Shown: positions 30,051 to 40,517, counted from the first letter of the stretch. The stretch: 64,000 bases of DNA from Dehalococcoidia bacterium (GCA_029941115.1 JAPYRK010000003.1:54536-118535); one strand, 5' to 3'. The notes: generated from the letters alone by a model not told the origin. Numbers and translations are program-made.

Positions 30051-30485
30051 ATGAAACTAGCAGTAGTGAATGGACCAAATCTGAATTTGTTAGGAACTCG
30101 TGAGCCTGATTTATATGGCTCGGACACTCTTTCCGATATGGAAAGGAGAGTCGTCGCGCGGGCCGATGAACTAGGAGTCGAAGTTGAATTTTTCCAGAGT
30201 AATCATGAAGGTGCTTTGATCGATTTTATTCAGACAACGTCTAGATTCGACGGCTTAATTTTGAACCCAGGCGGATACGGACATACTTCGGTAGCACTAG
30301 CAGATGCTATCGCTGGAGTCGGGATTACTGTCGTCGAGGTGCACGTGACGAACATTCATGCTCGGGAAGAGTTTCGGAGCAGTACTTACTCGTCTCGGGT
30401 TGCTACAGCACTGATTTCGGGGCTCGGTATAGCCGGATATGTCGCTGCTCTTGAATTTTTGTGGGCTCAAAAAAGTGGCAATTAG
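30051..30485 (+). CDS. aroQ: type II 3-dehydroquinate dehydratase
   Basis: VNGPNLNLLGTREPDLYG, FFQSNHEGALIDFI, LNPGGYGHTSVALADA. Confidence 0.97.
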   Translation: MKLAVVNGPNLNLLGTREPDLYGSDTLSDMERRVVARADELGVEVEFFQSNHEGALIDFIQTTSRFDGLILNPGGYGHTSVALADAIAGVGITVVEVHVTNIHAREEFRSSTYSSRVATALISGLGIAGYVAALEFLWAQKSGN

Positions 30486-31590
30486 TGCGGATTTCACAAC
30501 GCGAATTGACCAAGTTCGGAATTCGTTTGAGCAGCAAGGACTCGATGGTTTCATTATTGCCTCTCCTGCGAATCGAACATGGATCTCAGGTTTTACCGGG
30601 ACTTCAGGTGTCGTCGTAATAACAAAGGATGCCAAATATTTTGTTACGGACTCCCGATACTGGGAGCAAGCCAGAATTGAATGTCCAGATTTTGAACTAG
30701 TGGAATCAATCGGAGCCATATCAAGCCTATCGACAGAATTTTTAATGTCTTTTACTAACACTCAACTAGGTTTCGAGTCGAACCACGTGACAGTTGATCA
30801 AATTAATAATTGGCGATCCTCTCTTGAGCAATCTGGCAATAACGATCGTCCTAAATTCGGGTCTGTTTCTGGTTTGATTGAAGCGTTACGAATGGTGAAG
30901 GATCATCAGGAATTGGAGGCCTTGTCTAAGGCTGTATATCTAGGAGATCGAGCATTTAAAGAAGCGACCACGGATATTCAACTTGGCTCTACCGAGAAAG
31001 ATGTTGCATGGTTGATACAGGAATACGCGATCACTCATGGGGCAAGTGATCTTTCGTTTCCGTCGATCGTGGCGTCAGGGGAGCATGCTGCTTTGCCTCA
31101 CTGGAGGGCCTCTGATTCTGAATTAGTTTCGGGAAGCGGTGTAGTCATCGATATGGGTGTGATTTTGGATGGTTACTGTTCGGATTTAACGCGCACTATT
31201 TGGTTCAGGGGTGAATCAAGTCAAGAGCCTAGTGATCAATTTTTGCGGGTATACGATGTGGTACGGATGGCACAGGAAATGGCAATCGAGCGAATAGAGG
31301 CAGGAATGCTGGGATCCGAGGCCCACGAAATCGCGCGAACCATCATCAATGAAGCGGGCTATGGTGATTTTTTTGGACATGGACTAGGTCATGGAGTAGG
31401 CCTTGACGTGCATGAAGAACCTCGATTATCGCCTTCGGGCGACGTGGAACTAGCGGATGGTCATGTGGTTACTGTCGAGCCAGGTATTTACATCCCTGGC
31501 TGGGGTGGTGTTCGTATCGAAGATCAGTGCGTTATGGAGAACGGAAGACTGCGCTCACTAACAACCTCTTCAAAGAATTTTCCTGCATAA
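30475..31590 (+). CDS. M24 aminopeptidase P / Xaa-Pro peptidase
   Basis: GSGVVIDMGVILDGYCSDLTRTIW, GHGLGHGVGLDVHEEPRLSP, VTVEPGIYIPGWGGVRIED; GTG start inferred. Confidence 0.94.
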   Translation: MAISADFTTRIDQVRNSFEQQGLDGFIIASPANRTWISGFTGTSGVVVITKDAKYFVTDSRYWEQARIECPDFELVESIGAISSLSTEFLMSFTNTQLGFESNHVTVDQINNWRSSLEQSGNNDRPKFGSVSGLIEALRMVKDHQELEALSKAVYLGDRAFKEATTDIQLGSTEKDVAWLIQEYAITHGASDLSFPSIVASGEHAALPHWRASDSELVSGSGVVIDMGVILDGYCSDLTRTIWFRGESSQEPSDQFLRVYDVVRMAQEMAIERIEAGMLGSEAHEIARTIINEAGYGDFFGHGLGHGVGLDVHEEPRLSPSGDVELADGHVVTVEPGIYIPGWGGVRIEDQCVMENGRLRSLTTSSKNFPA

Positions 31591-31645
31591 TGATTTAGTG
31601 GCAGACTGAGTTAAACTCAATAGGATTCAAGCAGGGAGCTCAATA

Positions 31646-32206
31646 ATGATTACTACCTCTCAATTCAAGCGTGGTTCAACTGTTGAAGTGGATGGCACTC
31701 TTTATAAAATGGAGGAAGTTAATCACGTCAAAACCAAAAAATCAGCTGTTTATAGAGTCAAACTTAGAGATCTTAGGGGAGGTCACATAATAGAACGAAC
31801 CTTCAATGCTGGCGATCGTCTAACGACGGCTCGAGTGGAAACACGGAAGATGCAATATTTATATGATGATGGTAGTAATTACACGTTTATGAATGTGGAA
31901 ACCTATGACCAAATAGGGGTTCCAGCTGCCATAATCGGAGACGATATAAAATATCTGAAAGAAGGAGATGAAGTGCAGGTGGTTCTGTACGGCGAAGAAG
32001 CTTTGGGTGTTGAATTATCGTCTGCTGTAGTTCTTCAAGTGACTGAATCAGATCCGGGTGTTAAGGGTGACACGGCTCAAGGTGCAACTAAACCTGCTAC
32101 TTTGGAGACGGGCTTAGTTACGCAAGTGCCTTTATTTGTCGGGCCAGGTGACTTTATTAAGGTGTCCACTGATGATGGTAGATATCTGGAGCGCGCAAAG
32201 GTGTAG
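31646..32206 (+). CDS. efp: elongation factor P
   Basis: KTKKSAVYRVKLRDLRGGHIIERTFNAGDR, C-terminal VPLFVGPGDFIKVSTDDGRYLERA. Confidence 0.97.
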   Translation: MITTSQFKRGSTVEVDGTLYKMEEVNHVKTKKSAVYRVKLRDLRGGHIIERTFNAGDRLTTARVETRKMQYLYDDGSNYTFMNVETYDQIGVPAAIIGDDIKYLKEGDEVQVVLYGEEALGVELSSAVVLQVTESDPGVKGDTAQGATKPATLETGLVTQVPLFVGPGDFIKVSTDDGRYLERAKV

Positions 32207-32274
32207 ATGGCGCTCTCTTTTGGAGTGCAGGATGGGCGATTTCGGCTATTCACTTGCTGAAGTGAGGTAAACAA

Positions 32275-33489
32275 ATGGTTGAGATCGATGTGTTTTCGGT
32301 CTCGGATATTACCGAGAGACTTAAGCAAAGTATTGAAGTTAACTCTGAATTTTCTGACATCTGGCTTGAGGGCGAAATAAGTGGTCTTACCAAAGCACGA
32401 TCGGGTCATATCTATCTAACTGTAAAAGACTCTGACTCGTCAATTAAGTGTGTGTTTTTTAAAAACGATAATTTTTTATTCCGAGACCGAATTGTTGATA
32501 ATTCACGCGTACTTATATATGGCAGTTTTACATTATATAGAGCACGGGGCGACTTGCAATTTATCATCTCTCATTTAGAGAGCGGCGATAAAGGTCCACT
32601 TTGGGCAGAATTTGAGCGTCGTCGAGAGAGATTAACAGCGGAAGGATTATTCGACCTCTCACGGAAGCGCCCTCTCCCAAAATTTCCCAAAAGGATATTG
32701 GTCGTGACGAGCCCGACGGGTGCGGTTATCGAGGATATTCGTAATATTGTGTCACGTAGGTGGCCGCTTACCGAACTAATTGTTGAACCTACGATTGTTC
32801 AAGGAATTGATGCAGCACAGAGTATTTCGTCAGCCATAAAAAACGTATCCAATTATGACGGCGAACAGATTGATTTGGTGATAGTCGCTAGAGGCGGCGG
32901 GTCAGTAGAGGATTTGTGGGCTTTTAATGAAGAAGTCGTCGTCAGGTCAATATACACGTGTCCTGTCCCAGTGATTTCTGCGATTGGGCACGAAACAGAT
33001 TTCACTTTAGCTGACTTGGTTGCAGATCAACGAGCACCTACACCTTCGGGAGCGGCAGAACTGGCTGTTCCTGATCGTCAAGAAGTGTTGCAACAGGTTG
33101 AGTTGCTATTGGTTCGACATAACATGTCAATCAGAAATTTATTTTCGTCACTGTTCGATCGAGTTTTACATTTTTCGAGCCGTGTCCAACTAAAAAGACC
33201 AGCCAGTGAATTACTTGAGGCAGGAGTACAGGCGGTGACTGATCGAATGTCACATGCAATAAGATTTAAGTTGGTAGAGCAATCACGGTTGATTTTTCAT
33301 AGTGAAGGCAAACTGGATTCACTTTCTCCAAGCGCGACGTTGAGTAGAGGTTATGCCCTGGTATCGAAAGAGGATGCAGCCATTCGAAGCTATAAAGGTC
33401 TTGTTGATGCAGATCGTGTTCTGATCCATTGGCACGACGGTTTTTTGAAAGCCCGCATCGAGATGAATGGAGATTCGAATGACAGGTGA
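32275..33489 (+). CDS. xseA: exodeoxyribonuclease VII large subunit
   Basis: N-terminal OB-fold, VVTSPTGAVIEDIRNIVSRRWP, VIVARGGGSVEDLWAFNEE, ISAIGHETDFTLADLVADQRAPTPSGAAELAVP. Confidence 0.97.
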   Translation: MVEIDVFSVSDITERLKQSIEVNSEFSDIWLEGEISGLTKARSGHIYLTVKDSDSSIKCVFFKNDNFLFRDRIVDNSRVLIYGSFTLYRARGDLQFIISHLESGDKGPLWAEFERRRERLTAEGLFDLSRKRPLPKFPKRILVVTSPTGAVIEDIRNIVSRRWPLTELIVEPTIVQGIDAAQSISSAIKNVSNYDGEQIDLVIVARGGGSVEDLWAFNEEVVVRSIYTCPVPVISAIGHETDFTLADLVADQRAPTPSGAAELAVPDRQEVLQQVELLLVRHNMSIRNLFSSLFDRVLHFSSRVQLKRPASELLEAGVQAVTDRMSHAIRFKLVEQSRLIFHSEGKLDSLSPSATLSRGYALVSKEDAAIRSYKGLVDADRVLIHWHDGFLKARIEMNGDSNDR

Positions 33490-33682
33490 TCAAAGTGAAG
33501 ACTTCTCTTTTGAGAATTTCTATGAAAAATTACAGGAGATTGTTGAGCAGTTAGAACAAGGTGGATTGTCATTATCTGAATCTCTCGAACTCTATGAGAC
33601 TGGTGTTCATTTGGCGACTCAGTGTAAAGAGTTGCTTACCCAAGCCGAAGATAGAATTGATGAATTAATCAAAGAAGGTTAG
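33479..33682 (+). CDS. xseB: exodeoxyribonuclease VII small subunit
   Basis: FENFYEKLQEIVEQLEQGGLSLSESLELYETGVHLATQCKELL; overlaps xseA. Confidence 0.94.
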   Translation: MTGDQSEDFSFENFYEKLQEIVEQLEQGGLSLSESLELYETGVHLATQCKELLTQAEDRIDELIKEG

Positions 33683-33692
33683 TAGTTCCTTT

Positions 33693-34481
33693 ATGACATT
33701 AAGAATCGGTTGGTATACGACGGCGAGAGGTATGGGATCCAGAAAAATGTTCTCCGCGGTGAAGGCGGCGATTGACTCCGAAATTCTTGATGCAGAAATC
33801 AAGTTCGTATTTCTCAACAGGGAGGTAGGAGAGGCGAAATTGACTGACGGTTTTATTACAGAACTCGTAAAACAGAATGTCCCTGTAATTAATTTTTCTT
33901 CTGTTCGATTTAGGAAGAAACTAGGCGCTGCTCTAACACGGGGATCCGGTCAGTTGCCGGCATGGCGCCAGAAATACGACGTTGAAGTGAGCAATCTAGT
34001 GCGCTCGTATGAGACGGATATTGGAGTACTCGCGGGTTACATGCTTATTTTTTCTCCGAATTTCGTTAATTCGCGTGTCCTGCTCAACCTACATCCAGCA
34101 TTACCAAATGGTCCAGTTGGTACATGGCAACAAGTCATCGAAACTTTGATAACGAAGAGGGAAACACATAGTGGTGTCATGGCACATCTGGCAATTCCCG
34201 AGGTTGATAGAGGACCCGTTGCCACGTTTTGCCGATATCCAGTTCAAGGCGATAAGCAAATCGATGTACTTTGGGAAAAATTTAATAAGTCCCAAGATTC
34301 AAATGAGCTCTTTGATTCAATTAGGGAACTGGGAATGAGTTATGAAGCGCCTTTTCTTGTGGCAACTCTTCAGCAGTTTGCACGTGGGATTATTCGGCTT
34401 GAATCGAATCAACTTAGTTCAACTAAATCCATTCCGATAGATGTTACGGAGGGCACACTTCTTTTGCGAGGCGGGGGTTAA
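33693..34481 (+). CDS. formyltransferase-family protein (PurN-like)
   Basis: GSRKMFSAVKAAID, ADIGVLAGYMLIFSPNFVNSRVLLNLHPALPNG-like formyltransferase motif. Confidence 0.75.
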   Translation: MTLRIGWYTTARGMGSRKMFSAVKAAIDSEILDAEIKFVFLNREVGEAKLTDGFITELVKQNVPVINFSSVRFRKKLGAALTRGSGQLPAWRQKYDVEVSNLVRSYETDIGVLAGYMLIFSPNFVNSRVLLNLHPALPNGPVGTWQQVIETLITKRETHSGVMAHLAIPEVDRGPVATFCRYPVQGDKQIDVLWEKFNKSQDSNELFDSIRELGMSYEAPFLVATLQQFARGIIRLESNQLSSTKSIPIDVTEGTLLLRGGG

Positions 34482-34543
34482 CTCATTCTAGGTAAGGTGA
34501 TTTGAGTTGAATATATTACAAAATTAGCTGAAAAGTGAGAACG

Positions 34544-35287
34544 ATGACAGACGTGCGAATTCAAAAAATTTTAAGTTCAGCGGGCTTTGGATCTAGACGT
34601 ACATCAGAAAAATTAATTAAAGATGGACGGATTGAAATTGACGGGAAGCCCGTTATGTTAGGAGACAAGGCCGATCCAAGTAACTGTAAAATATTACTTG
34701 ATGGGAAATTGATTTCTTTAAATACTCGGGATGTAGAATTGACCCTGGTCATGAACAAACCTCGTGGAGTTATCGTCAGCCGTAAGGACGATCGTAGCCG
34801 ACAAACAGTATTCGATATATTAGAGACCTTCCCGTCGAGTTTGAGCTATGCCGGGCGACTAGATCGGGAGACGTCTGGTCTTTTAATTCTTTCAACAGAT
34901 GGGGATTTAATTCAGTATTTATCTCATCCGAGATTCGGTATGCAAAAGGAATACATAGCGAGCGTTCGTAATCCGGTAAAACCTGAGGTATGTCGCCGAC
35001 TAATTGAGGGTATTCATCTCCAAGATGGATTTGCCAAAGCTTCCGTTGCTGAAAACATAGGAGTTTCCAGTAACTCGAGTTTACATTTATTTCGAATAGT
35101 TGTTCATGAAGGACGAAATCGAATTGTTCGTCGAATGTTGGCTAGTTTTGACGCTAATCCTGTTCACCTGCATCGAATTTCTATGGGACCGATTAAGTTA
35201 GGTCGTTTGAAATCAGGAAAGACTCGCGAGTTGAGCCATCGTGAGATTAGCGAAGTTAAGCGGGTGGCTAGATCTGCTCAATCTTAA
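34544..35287 (+). CDS. rluB: RsuA/RluB-family pseudouridine synthase
   Basis: S4 domain RIQKILSSAGFGSRRTSEKLI, YAGRLDRETSGLLILSTDGDL, EGRNRIVRRML. Confidence 0.95.
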   Translation: MTDVRIQKILSSAGFGSRRTSEKLIKDGRIEIDGKPVMLGDKADPSNCKILLDGKLISLNTRDVELTLVMNKPRGVIVSRKDDRSRQTVFDILETFPSSLSYAGRLDRETSGLLILSTDGDLIQYLSHPRFGMQKEYIASVRNPVKPEVCRRLIEGIHLQDGFAKASVAENIGVSSNSSLHLFRIVVHEGRNRIVRRMLASFDANPVHLHRISMGPIKLGRLKSGKTRELSHREISEVKRVARSAQS

Positions 35288-35307
35288 TAGATTTTGAAAT
35301 CAGTACT

Positions 35308-35961
35308 TCAGTTGCTTCTTAGATGAATATTCACGGCATCCACTAATGCCTTAAGTCCGGGACGAGCGACCGGAACTTTCGTACCAGGCTCTGCCGCAAT
35401 GTTGAAGACCTGTGAAACCGTATGATCGAGCTGAGTAGCACCCCAGATCACTACCAAATCGACATTTCTGCATAAGAGCTTGGCCATCTTTAAATTCGTT
35501 CTTTTGGTACCTTCGATTATTTTTAAATTTATCTTGCAGCTTTTGAGGAGACGATTAAGCGTATTTGCCGACTGAGTTGAACCACCAACGATAAGTATTT
35601 CAGATAAACCTCGATCCGACAGACTTTTTGCCATTTTCGCGACCAGCCTATTTTGGTCGCTTCCGTTACAAAACTCGCATTTATCAGTTCTGACCCGCAA
35701 ACCTGACTTCATTCGTTTTTTACCGGCGGCGTCGTCACACTCCTCTGAGCACACTAATCGAAAATTGGCCTTGATATAAATTTGTACGAGTTTTGCCTTA
35801 TCCACGGCGATATTGGTTTTTCTTGGATTCGTATAACCGGCCGTCTCTATTATTTGCCGCACCGCAGATTGGACGTTTGGGTTTGAAAATCCAAGAGTTT
35901 CGAGAAGGCCTGAAATTGGTATTACCTCCGAGGATTCCGAAGGTTTTTTTGATTGACTCAT
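35308..35961 (-). CDS. cysteine-containing protein with DUF2325-like C-terminal domain
   Basis: ILIVGGSTQSANTLNRLLK...RNVDLVVIWGATQLDHTVSQVF resembles DUF2325; CSEEC and CEFC motifs. Confidence 0.5.
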   Translation of the reverse strand: MSQSKKPSESSEVIPISGLLETLGFSNPNVQSAVRQIIETAGYTNPRKTNIAVDKAKLVQIYIKANFRLVCSEECDDAAGKKRMKSGLRVRTDKCEFCNGSDQNRLVAKMAKSLSDRGLSEILIVGGSTQSANTLNRLLKSCKINLKIIEGTKRTNLKMAKLLCRNVDLVVIWGATQLDHTVSQVFNIAAEPGTKVPVARPGLKALVDAVNIHLRSN

Positions 35962-36033
35962 GATTTAATGGTAGTTGTTAGTGTATGAAATCGTATTTGC
36001 GCATCGGCATTCATTGCATGCAATAATGTACAA

Positions 36034-36867
36034 ATGAATGAATCGATGTTTGGGTCTCCCCTTTCCACTGCTCCTAATGAAGACCTACAAACCGTGGATC
36101 CGATTATGGCTGCTCGACTGCTTTCTGGGGGAGTTGTTGCGTTGGTTACAGCGACATGGCGAGGAGAATCAAATGTCATTCCAATATCCTGGCATACGCC
36201 ATTATCTTCGAAGCCACCGCTGTTGGGAGTGGCTCTTGAACAGTCACGGTATTCGACCGATATGCTTTCACATGCCGGTGAATTTGCAGTTAATATTCCT
36301 ACGAAAGAATTAGCTAATCATGTTGGTTATTTGGGATCTCTTTCAGGAGAAGACATAAATAAGTTTGAGGCGACGCAACTCGATACATTTTCTGGGAGAC
36401 GAGTGGCGGCACCGCTTATTTCAGACTGTTGTGCGTGGATTGAGTGTGAAATTGTCGAACGTATTGAGACCGGAGATCATTTGCTTTTTATAGGCTTGAT
36501 TTTATCGGCGCAAGCGGATTCTTCAATATATGACGGGGATTCATTTTTGCCGAATTCAGCGACGACACCCCTTCATTTTCTGGGTGGGAATAGTTATTCA
36601 ACTTTGCGTGAGACATTTGAAGCGAGAGCGCCAGGCGGGTCAGATGCACCTGAGGCCGTACTGCAGTCAATGCTTGAAGAAGATCTTGAACTCTCTCGTG
36701 AGGCTCAAGAGAAAAAAGAGGAAGAACTCGGGAAACTAGCGAAAGAGCTAGAAAAAGGCAATATTATCGACACGAAAACCTTGGAGTCTGAGTTAGGGAT
36801 TGATTTGGGCTCGGGTGGTAATCTTGATCTTTCCAAGGGGACACTTTTGGATGACAGAAATATTTAA
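36034..36867 (+). CDS. flavin reductase-family (FMN-binding split barrel) protein
   Basis: VALVTATWRGESNVIPISWHTPLSSKPPLLGVALEQSRYSTDML...EFAVNIPT. Confidence 0.85.
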   Translation: MNESMFGSPLSTAPNEDLQTVDPIMAARLLSGGVVALVTATWRGESNVIPISWHTPLSSKPPLLGVALEQSRYSTDMLSHAGEFAVNIPTKELANHVGYLGSLSGEDINKFEATQLDTFSGRRVAAPLISDCCAWIECEIVERIETGDHLLFIGLILSAQADSSIYDGDSFLPNSATTPLHFLGGNSYSTLRETFEARAPGGSDAPEAVLQSMLEEDLELSREAQEKKEEELGKLAKELEKGNIIDTKTLESELGIDLGSGGNLDLSKGTLLDDRNI

Positions 36868-37744
36868 AAATTGCGTTAAAGCATTCAACATTAATGGCTT
36901 GGTTCTGGGTAGTTTATTTTTAGCTGCGGTAGGATTTTTTGTTTTTCATACAATTACGCATGCGGAGCTGCTCGGACGACCAAAGACAGGTGAAGAATGT
37001 AGCCCTATATTCGAGGCAGCCTTACAGAATCCCAAGGTGCGAGTGTCGTATGTGTATATTGATTTGGTTAAAGGAACACGATGTGAACTTCGGGCGGATG
37101 AATCTGTCGCATCAGCATCTCTTTATAAGTTGCTTCTCATGATCGAACTCCATAATCGTGTTGAATTAGGCCATAACTCTTTTATGGATGAGATTGTTGT
37201 CATGCCTTGGCATGGCGAATTTACTCCTGAGGAACATCGATATCCGATTCCAACGATTGTCACACTGGGGGAAGCAATCAGAAGCTCAGTTAGTTGGTCT
37301 TCAAATCCGGAAGCTGAGGCGTTGCACGAATATCTTGGAATTGAGAGCGTCAATCAGACGGCTCGTAACCTGGGATTAGAAGGTACTGTAGCTGGTCCAC
37401 GCTATTTTCAAACGACTGCGCGAGACCAAGCCTTAATCTTTAACATGATCTATAAGTCAGAACTCATTTCATCGAATGCCAGCTCAAGTATGCTGCAGCT
37501 TCTTTTAACGCAACGGATAGAGAATTATATGCGGATGGGACTTCCACCTCATACGGAAGTTGCTCATAAGACGGGCTTGATACTTGAGTACGCTAACGAC
37601 GCTGGAGTGGTTTATGGCGAACGAGGACCTTTTATTCTGGTGATTTTAACTCGACGTGAAGACAATTCGTGGTCTAGTTTTCCGATGGCGCAAGAGGTTA
37701 TGACTGGTTTGGCGCGGGCAGCGTATTCAATGCACGGGCGATAA
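36851..37744 (+). CDS. class A beta-lactamase-like serine hydrolase
   Basis: N-terminal TM; SLYK (SxxK), WSSNPEA, AHKTG (KTG) motifs. Confidence 0.85.
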   Translation: MTEIFKNCVKAFNINGLVLGSLFLAAVGFFVFHTITHAELLGRPKTGEECSPIFEAALQNPKVRVSYVYIDLVKGTRCELRADESVASASLYKLLLMIELHNRVELGHNSFMDEIVVMPWHGEFTPEEHRYPIPTIVTLGEAIRSSVSWSSNPEAEALHEYLGIESVNQTARNLGLEGTVAGPRYFQTTARDQALIFNMIYKSELISSNASSSMLQLLLTQRIENYMRMGLPPHTEVAHKTGLILEYANDAGVVYGERGPFILVILTRREDNSWSSFPMAQEVMTGLARAAYSMHGR

Positions 37745-37804
37745 AGTACACTGTAAGCCTCCACATCATGTGTGGAAAAATGTTGGTTAAGGGGGGAGCT
37801 TTAT

Positions 37805-39025
37805 ATGGACTGGAGTGATACTACTGTTCAGTCGACGTTTCGTGATGACGTTAGAGATTTTATAATGACACGTTTACCTGATCGCTATCAAGGAGATTCT
37901 GGTGAGGGAGAAGATTTTTCGGGAGGATGGCAGGCTGATCGGAAATCAGAGGATGCCAAAGCACGAGGTGCAGCGGAAAATTGGGCTGGAGCACTTTCTG
38001 AAAAAGGATGGGTTGCTCCTGCTTGGCCAAAAGAGTACGGAGGAGCCGGATTAACTGTTATGGAGCAGTTCATCTTTAATCAAGAGATGGCTGAGTCAGG
38101 CGCTCCTTCTGTGGGTGGTATGGGTGTATCTATGCTTGGTCCTACCCTTATTGTTCATGGTTCTGAAGAGCAAAAGGCAGAGCATCTCCCTCGAATTTTG
38201 AATGGTGAAGTTGCTTGGGCACAGGGTTATTCAGAGCCAGGTGCTGGATCGGATCTCGCATCACTACAGACGAGAGCGGTGCGTGATGGTGATGAATATG
38301 TCATTAATGGACAGAAGATTTGGACCTCGGGCGCGCATTTTGCTGATTGGTTGTTCACTTTAGTGAGAACTAATCCAGATGCTCCGAAGCATCGAGGAAT
38401 TTCGTTTTTGATGTTGGATATTACCAGTCCTGGCCTCACGGTTCGCCCCATTATTGACATGGGTTGGAATCATCCATTTAACGAGACATTTTTTGAAGAT
38501 GTCAAAGTTCCTGTAACTAACTGTATAGGCGAAGAAGATCGTGGTTGGTACGTGGGGATGACTTTATTGGACTTTGAGCGGTCGGGCATTTCAGATGCGA
38601 TATCGTATCGCCGAGGCCAAAAGGAACTCCGAGAGTTTTTGGTATCAGGTGCAGGCAAACAATTTACTAGGCAAGACTTCAGTGTTGTGCGGAAGGAATT
38701 GGCTGATCGTGCGGTTGAAACGGAAGTGTTATTTAATTTTGCATTTCGAATTGTCTCTATTCAAGACAGCGGGATGGTGCCCAATTACGAGGCATCTGTT
38801 AATAAGATGTATAGTTCTGAACTCCATCAGCGCATGGCTCGTACTTCCACTAAGGCTTGGGGACTCTACGGGAATTTGTGGGCGGAGGACAGTGCGTATT
38901 CACCAATGAACGCCGCCCATGTCAGGGACTACGTGGGATCTGTGCCGCACACGATTTTCAGTGGTTCAAGTGAGATTCAGAGAAACGTAATAGCAACGCG
39001 AGGATTAGGGCTTCCACGAGGCTAG
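37805..39025 (+). CDS. acyl-CoA dehydrogenase
   Basis: WAQGYSEPGAGSDLASLQTRAVRDGDEYVINGQKIWTSGAHFADW; C-terminal GSSEIQRNVIATRGLGLPR. Confidence 0.95.
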   Translation: MDWSDTTVQSTFRDDVRDFIMTRLPDRYQGDSGEGEDFSGGWQADRKSEDAKARGAAENWAGALSEKGWVAPAWPKEYGGAGLTVMEQFIFNQEMAESGAPSVGGMGVSMLGPTLIVHGSEEQKAEHLPRILNGEVAWAQGYSEPGAGSDLASLQTRAVRDGDEYVINGQKIWTSGAHFADWLFTLVRTNPDAPKHRGISFLMLDITSPGLTVRPIIDMGWNHPFNETFFEDVKVPVTNCIGEEDRGWYVGMTLLDFERSGISDAISYRRGQKELREFLVSGAGKQFTRQDFSVVRKELADRAVETEVLFNFAFRIVSIQDSGMVPNYEASVNKMYSSELHQRMARTSTKAWGLYGNLWAEDSAYSPMNAAHVRDYVGSVPHTIFSGSSEIQRNVIATRGLGLPRG

Positions 39026-39240
39026 GAGAGCCTGATATCTGAGCTTTATTAGGGACTTAAACCCATGGTGACACCAGAATATTAGTGGGGCAGATTGTAC
39101 GATGTGAGGTCGTGCAGCCTAAGCTAATTCCTGATACCATCGCGTGGTTCCTAAATATGGCTTGTTGCTATCTGAGGGTGGACTAATAACTATATTGGTT
39201 GGAACATTAGTTTCAGTCATTGTTAAGAATTGGGGATAAA

Positions 39241-40356
39241 ATGGACCTAGGATTAAGTGAACAGCAAGAACTTTTAAAAAATGCCGCACGTGAGTTTCTG
39301 GAGAATGAATGCCCAGAGCAGCATGTTCGCGATATGGAAGAAGACGAAAAAGGCTATTCTCCTGAATTGTGGGGTCAAATGGCCGAACAAGGATGGCAAG
39401 GCCTGTTGATTCCTGAAGAGCACGGCGGAGTGGGTTTTGACTTCTTAGACATGTGTGTATTGCTTGAAGAGTTTGGCCGAGCGTTAGTTCCAGGGCCGTT
39501 TATGTCGAGTGTGCTTGGCGGAGGGGTTTCAATTATGGAAGCCGGATCTGACGCACAAAAGAGCGAATTTCTGCCGGGGATAGCTTCAGGAGATTTGATT
39601 TTCTCACTAGCTCTCACTGAGCCATCTGCAAGATTTGATGAATCAGGCATTGAGTGTGAGGCAACAGTTTCAGGCAATGACGTAACCTTGAATGGTACAA
39701 AACTTTTTGTTTCGGACGCCCATGTTGCCGACTATCTTGTGGTTGCGGCCAGAAGTAGCGCTGGAGTGTGCCTTTCAATAATTGCGACTGATCAAGATGG
39801 TGTTAATGTCACACCACTTCAAACTATTGCTCGAGATAAGCAGTGTGAAGTTGTACTAAATAATGCCTCTGGACAGTTACTCGGTGCTGATGGTGCTGGT
39901 TGGGACCTTTTGAAGCCGATCATTCAGAAATATACGGTAGCTGAGTGTGCATATCTTGTTGGTTTGTCCCAAATGGACTTCGAGATAGCTGTTGATTATG
40001 CCAAGGAACGTGTACAGTTTGGGCGGCCCATTGGGTCATTCCAGGCTATTCAACATAAGTGTGCTGATATGGTGACAGATGTTGACGGTTCTAGATTTAT
40101 TATGTATAAGGCGGCTTGGTCTATTGCAACTGATCAACCAGATGATGAGACCACGATGGCGGTCAACATGGCTAAAGCTTGGTGTTCAGAGGCGACTCGT
40201 CGAGTCGTGGCTCATGGCCAACAGATTCATGGTGGAATCGGATTTACCAAGGATTATAAGGTGCAGTTGTATTTCAGGCGCCAAAAGCGAGCTGAATTGG
40301 CGTTTGGGGATGCTGATTACCATCGCGAGTTGGTTGCCCAACAGTTAGGTCTTTAG
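39241..40356 (+). CDS. acyl-CoA dehydrogenase
   Basis: LIPEEHGGVGFDFLDMCVLLEEFGRAL, ERVQFGRPIGSFQAIQHKCADM, IHGGIGFTKDYKVQLYFRR. Confidence 0.95.
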   Translation: MDLGLSEQQELLKNAAREFLENECPEQHVRDMEEDEKGYSPELWGQMAEQGWQGLLIPEEHGGVGFDFLDMCVLLEEFGRALVPGPFMSSVLGGGVSIMEAGSDAQKSEFLPGIASGDLIFSLALTEPSARFDESGIECEATVSGNDVTLNGTKLFVSDAHVADYLVVAARSSAGVCLSIIATDQDGVNVTPLQTIARDKQCEVVLNNASGQLLGADGAGWDLLKPIIQKYTVAECAYLVGLSQMDFEIAVDYAKERVQFGRPIGSFQAIQHKCADMVTDVDGSRFIMYKAAWSIATDQPDDETTMAVNMAKAWCSEATRRVVAHGQQIHGGIGFTKDYKVQLYFRRQKRAELAFGDADYHRELVAQQLGL

Positions 40357-40395
40357 TCGCAATTCTTTATCAAGAATCAGGCTTTTAGAATTTAG

Positions 40396-40425
40396 AAAGG
40401 TGAGGCCTCTGGCCTCACCTTTTTT
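40396..40425 (+). terminator. Rho-independent terminator
   Basis: AAAGGTGAGGCC-TCT-GGCCTCACCTTTTTT: 9-bp perfect GC-rich stem plus A/T closure and T-run, 40 bp after acyl-CoA dehydrogenase stop. Confidence 0.95.
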
Positions 40426-40517
40426 GTGCTGCATTTTGGCTCCGATTGTGCGAGGCGAGTTAGTTTGTGTATCTGAATGGACGTTATCATAGATGTGTAG
40501 TGGAGATTCTCAATTTT

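Noticed and set aside
30297-30761. 154-aa minus-strand ORF
   Set aside because: Antisense to aroQ and the M24 peptidase, both confidently identified
37760-37776. TCCACA-TCATG-TGTGGA inverted repeat before acyl-CoA dehydrogenase
   Set aside because: Short 6-bp stem, no T-run; could be a weak operator but expected by chance at this scale
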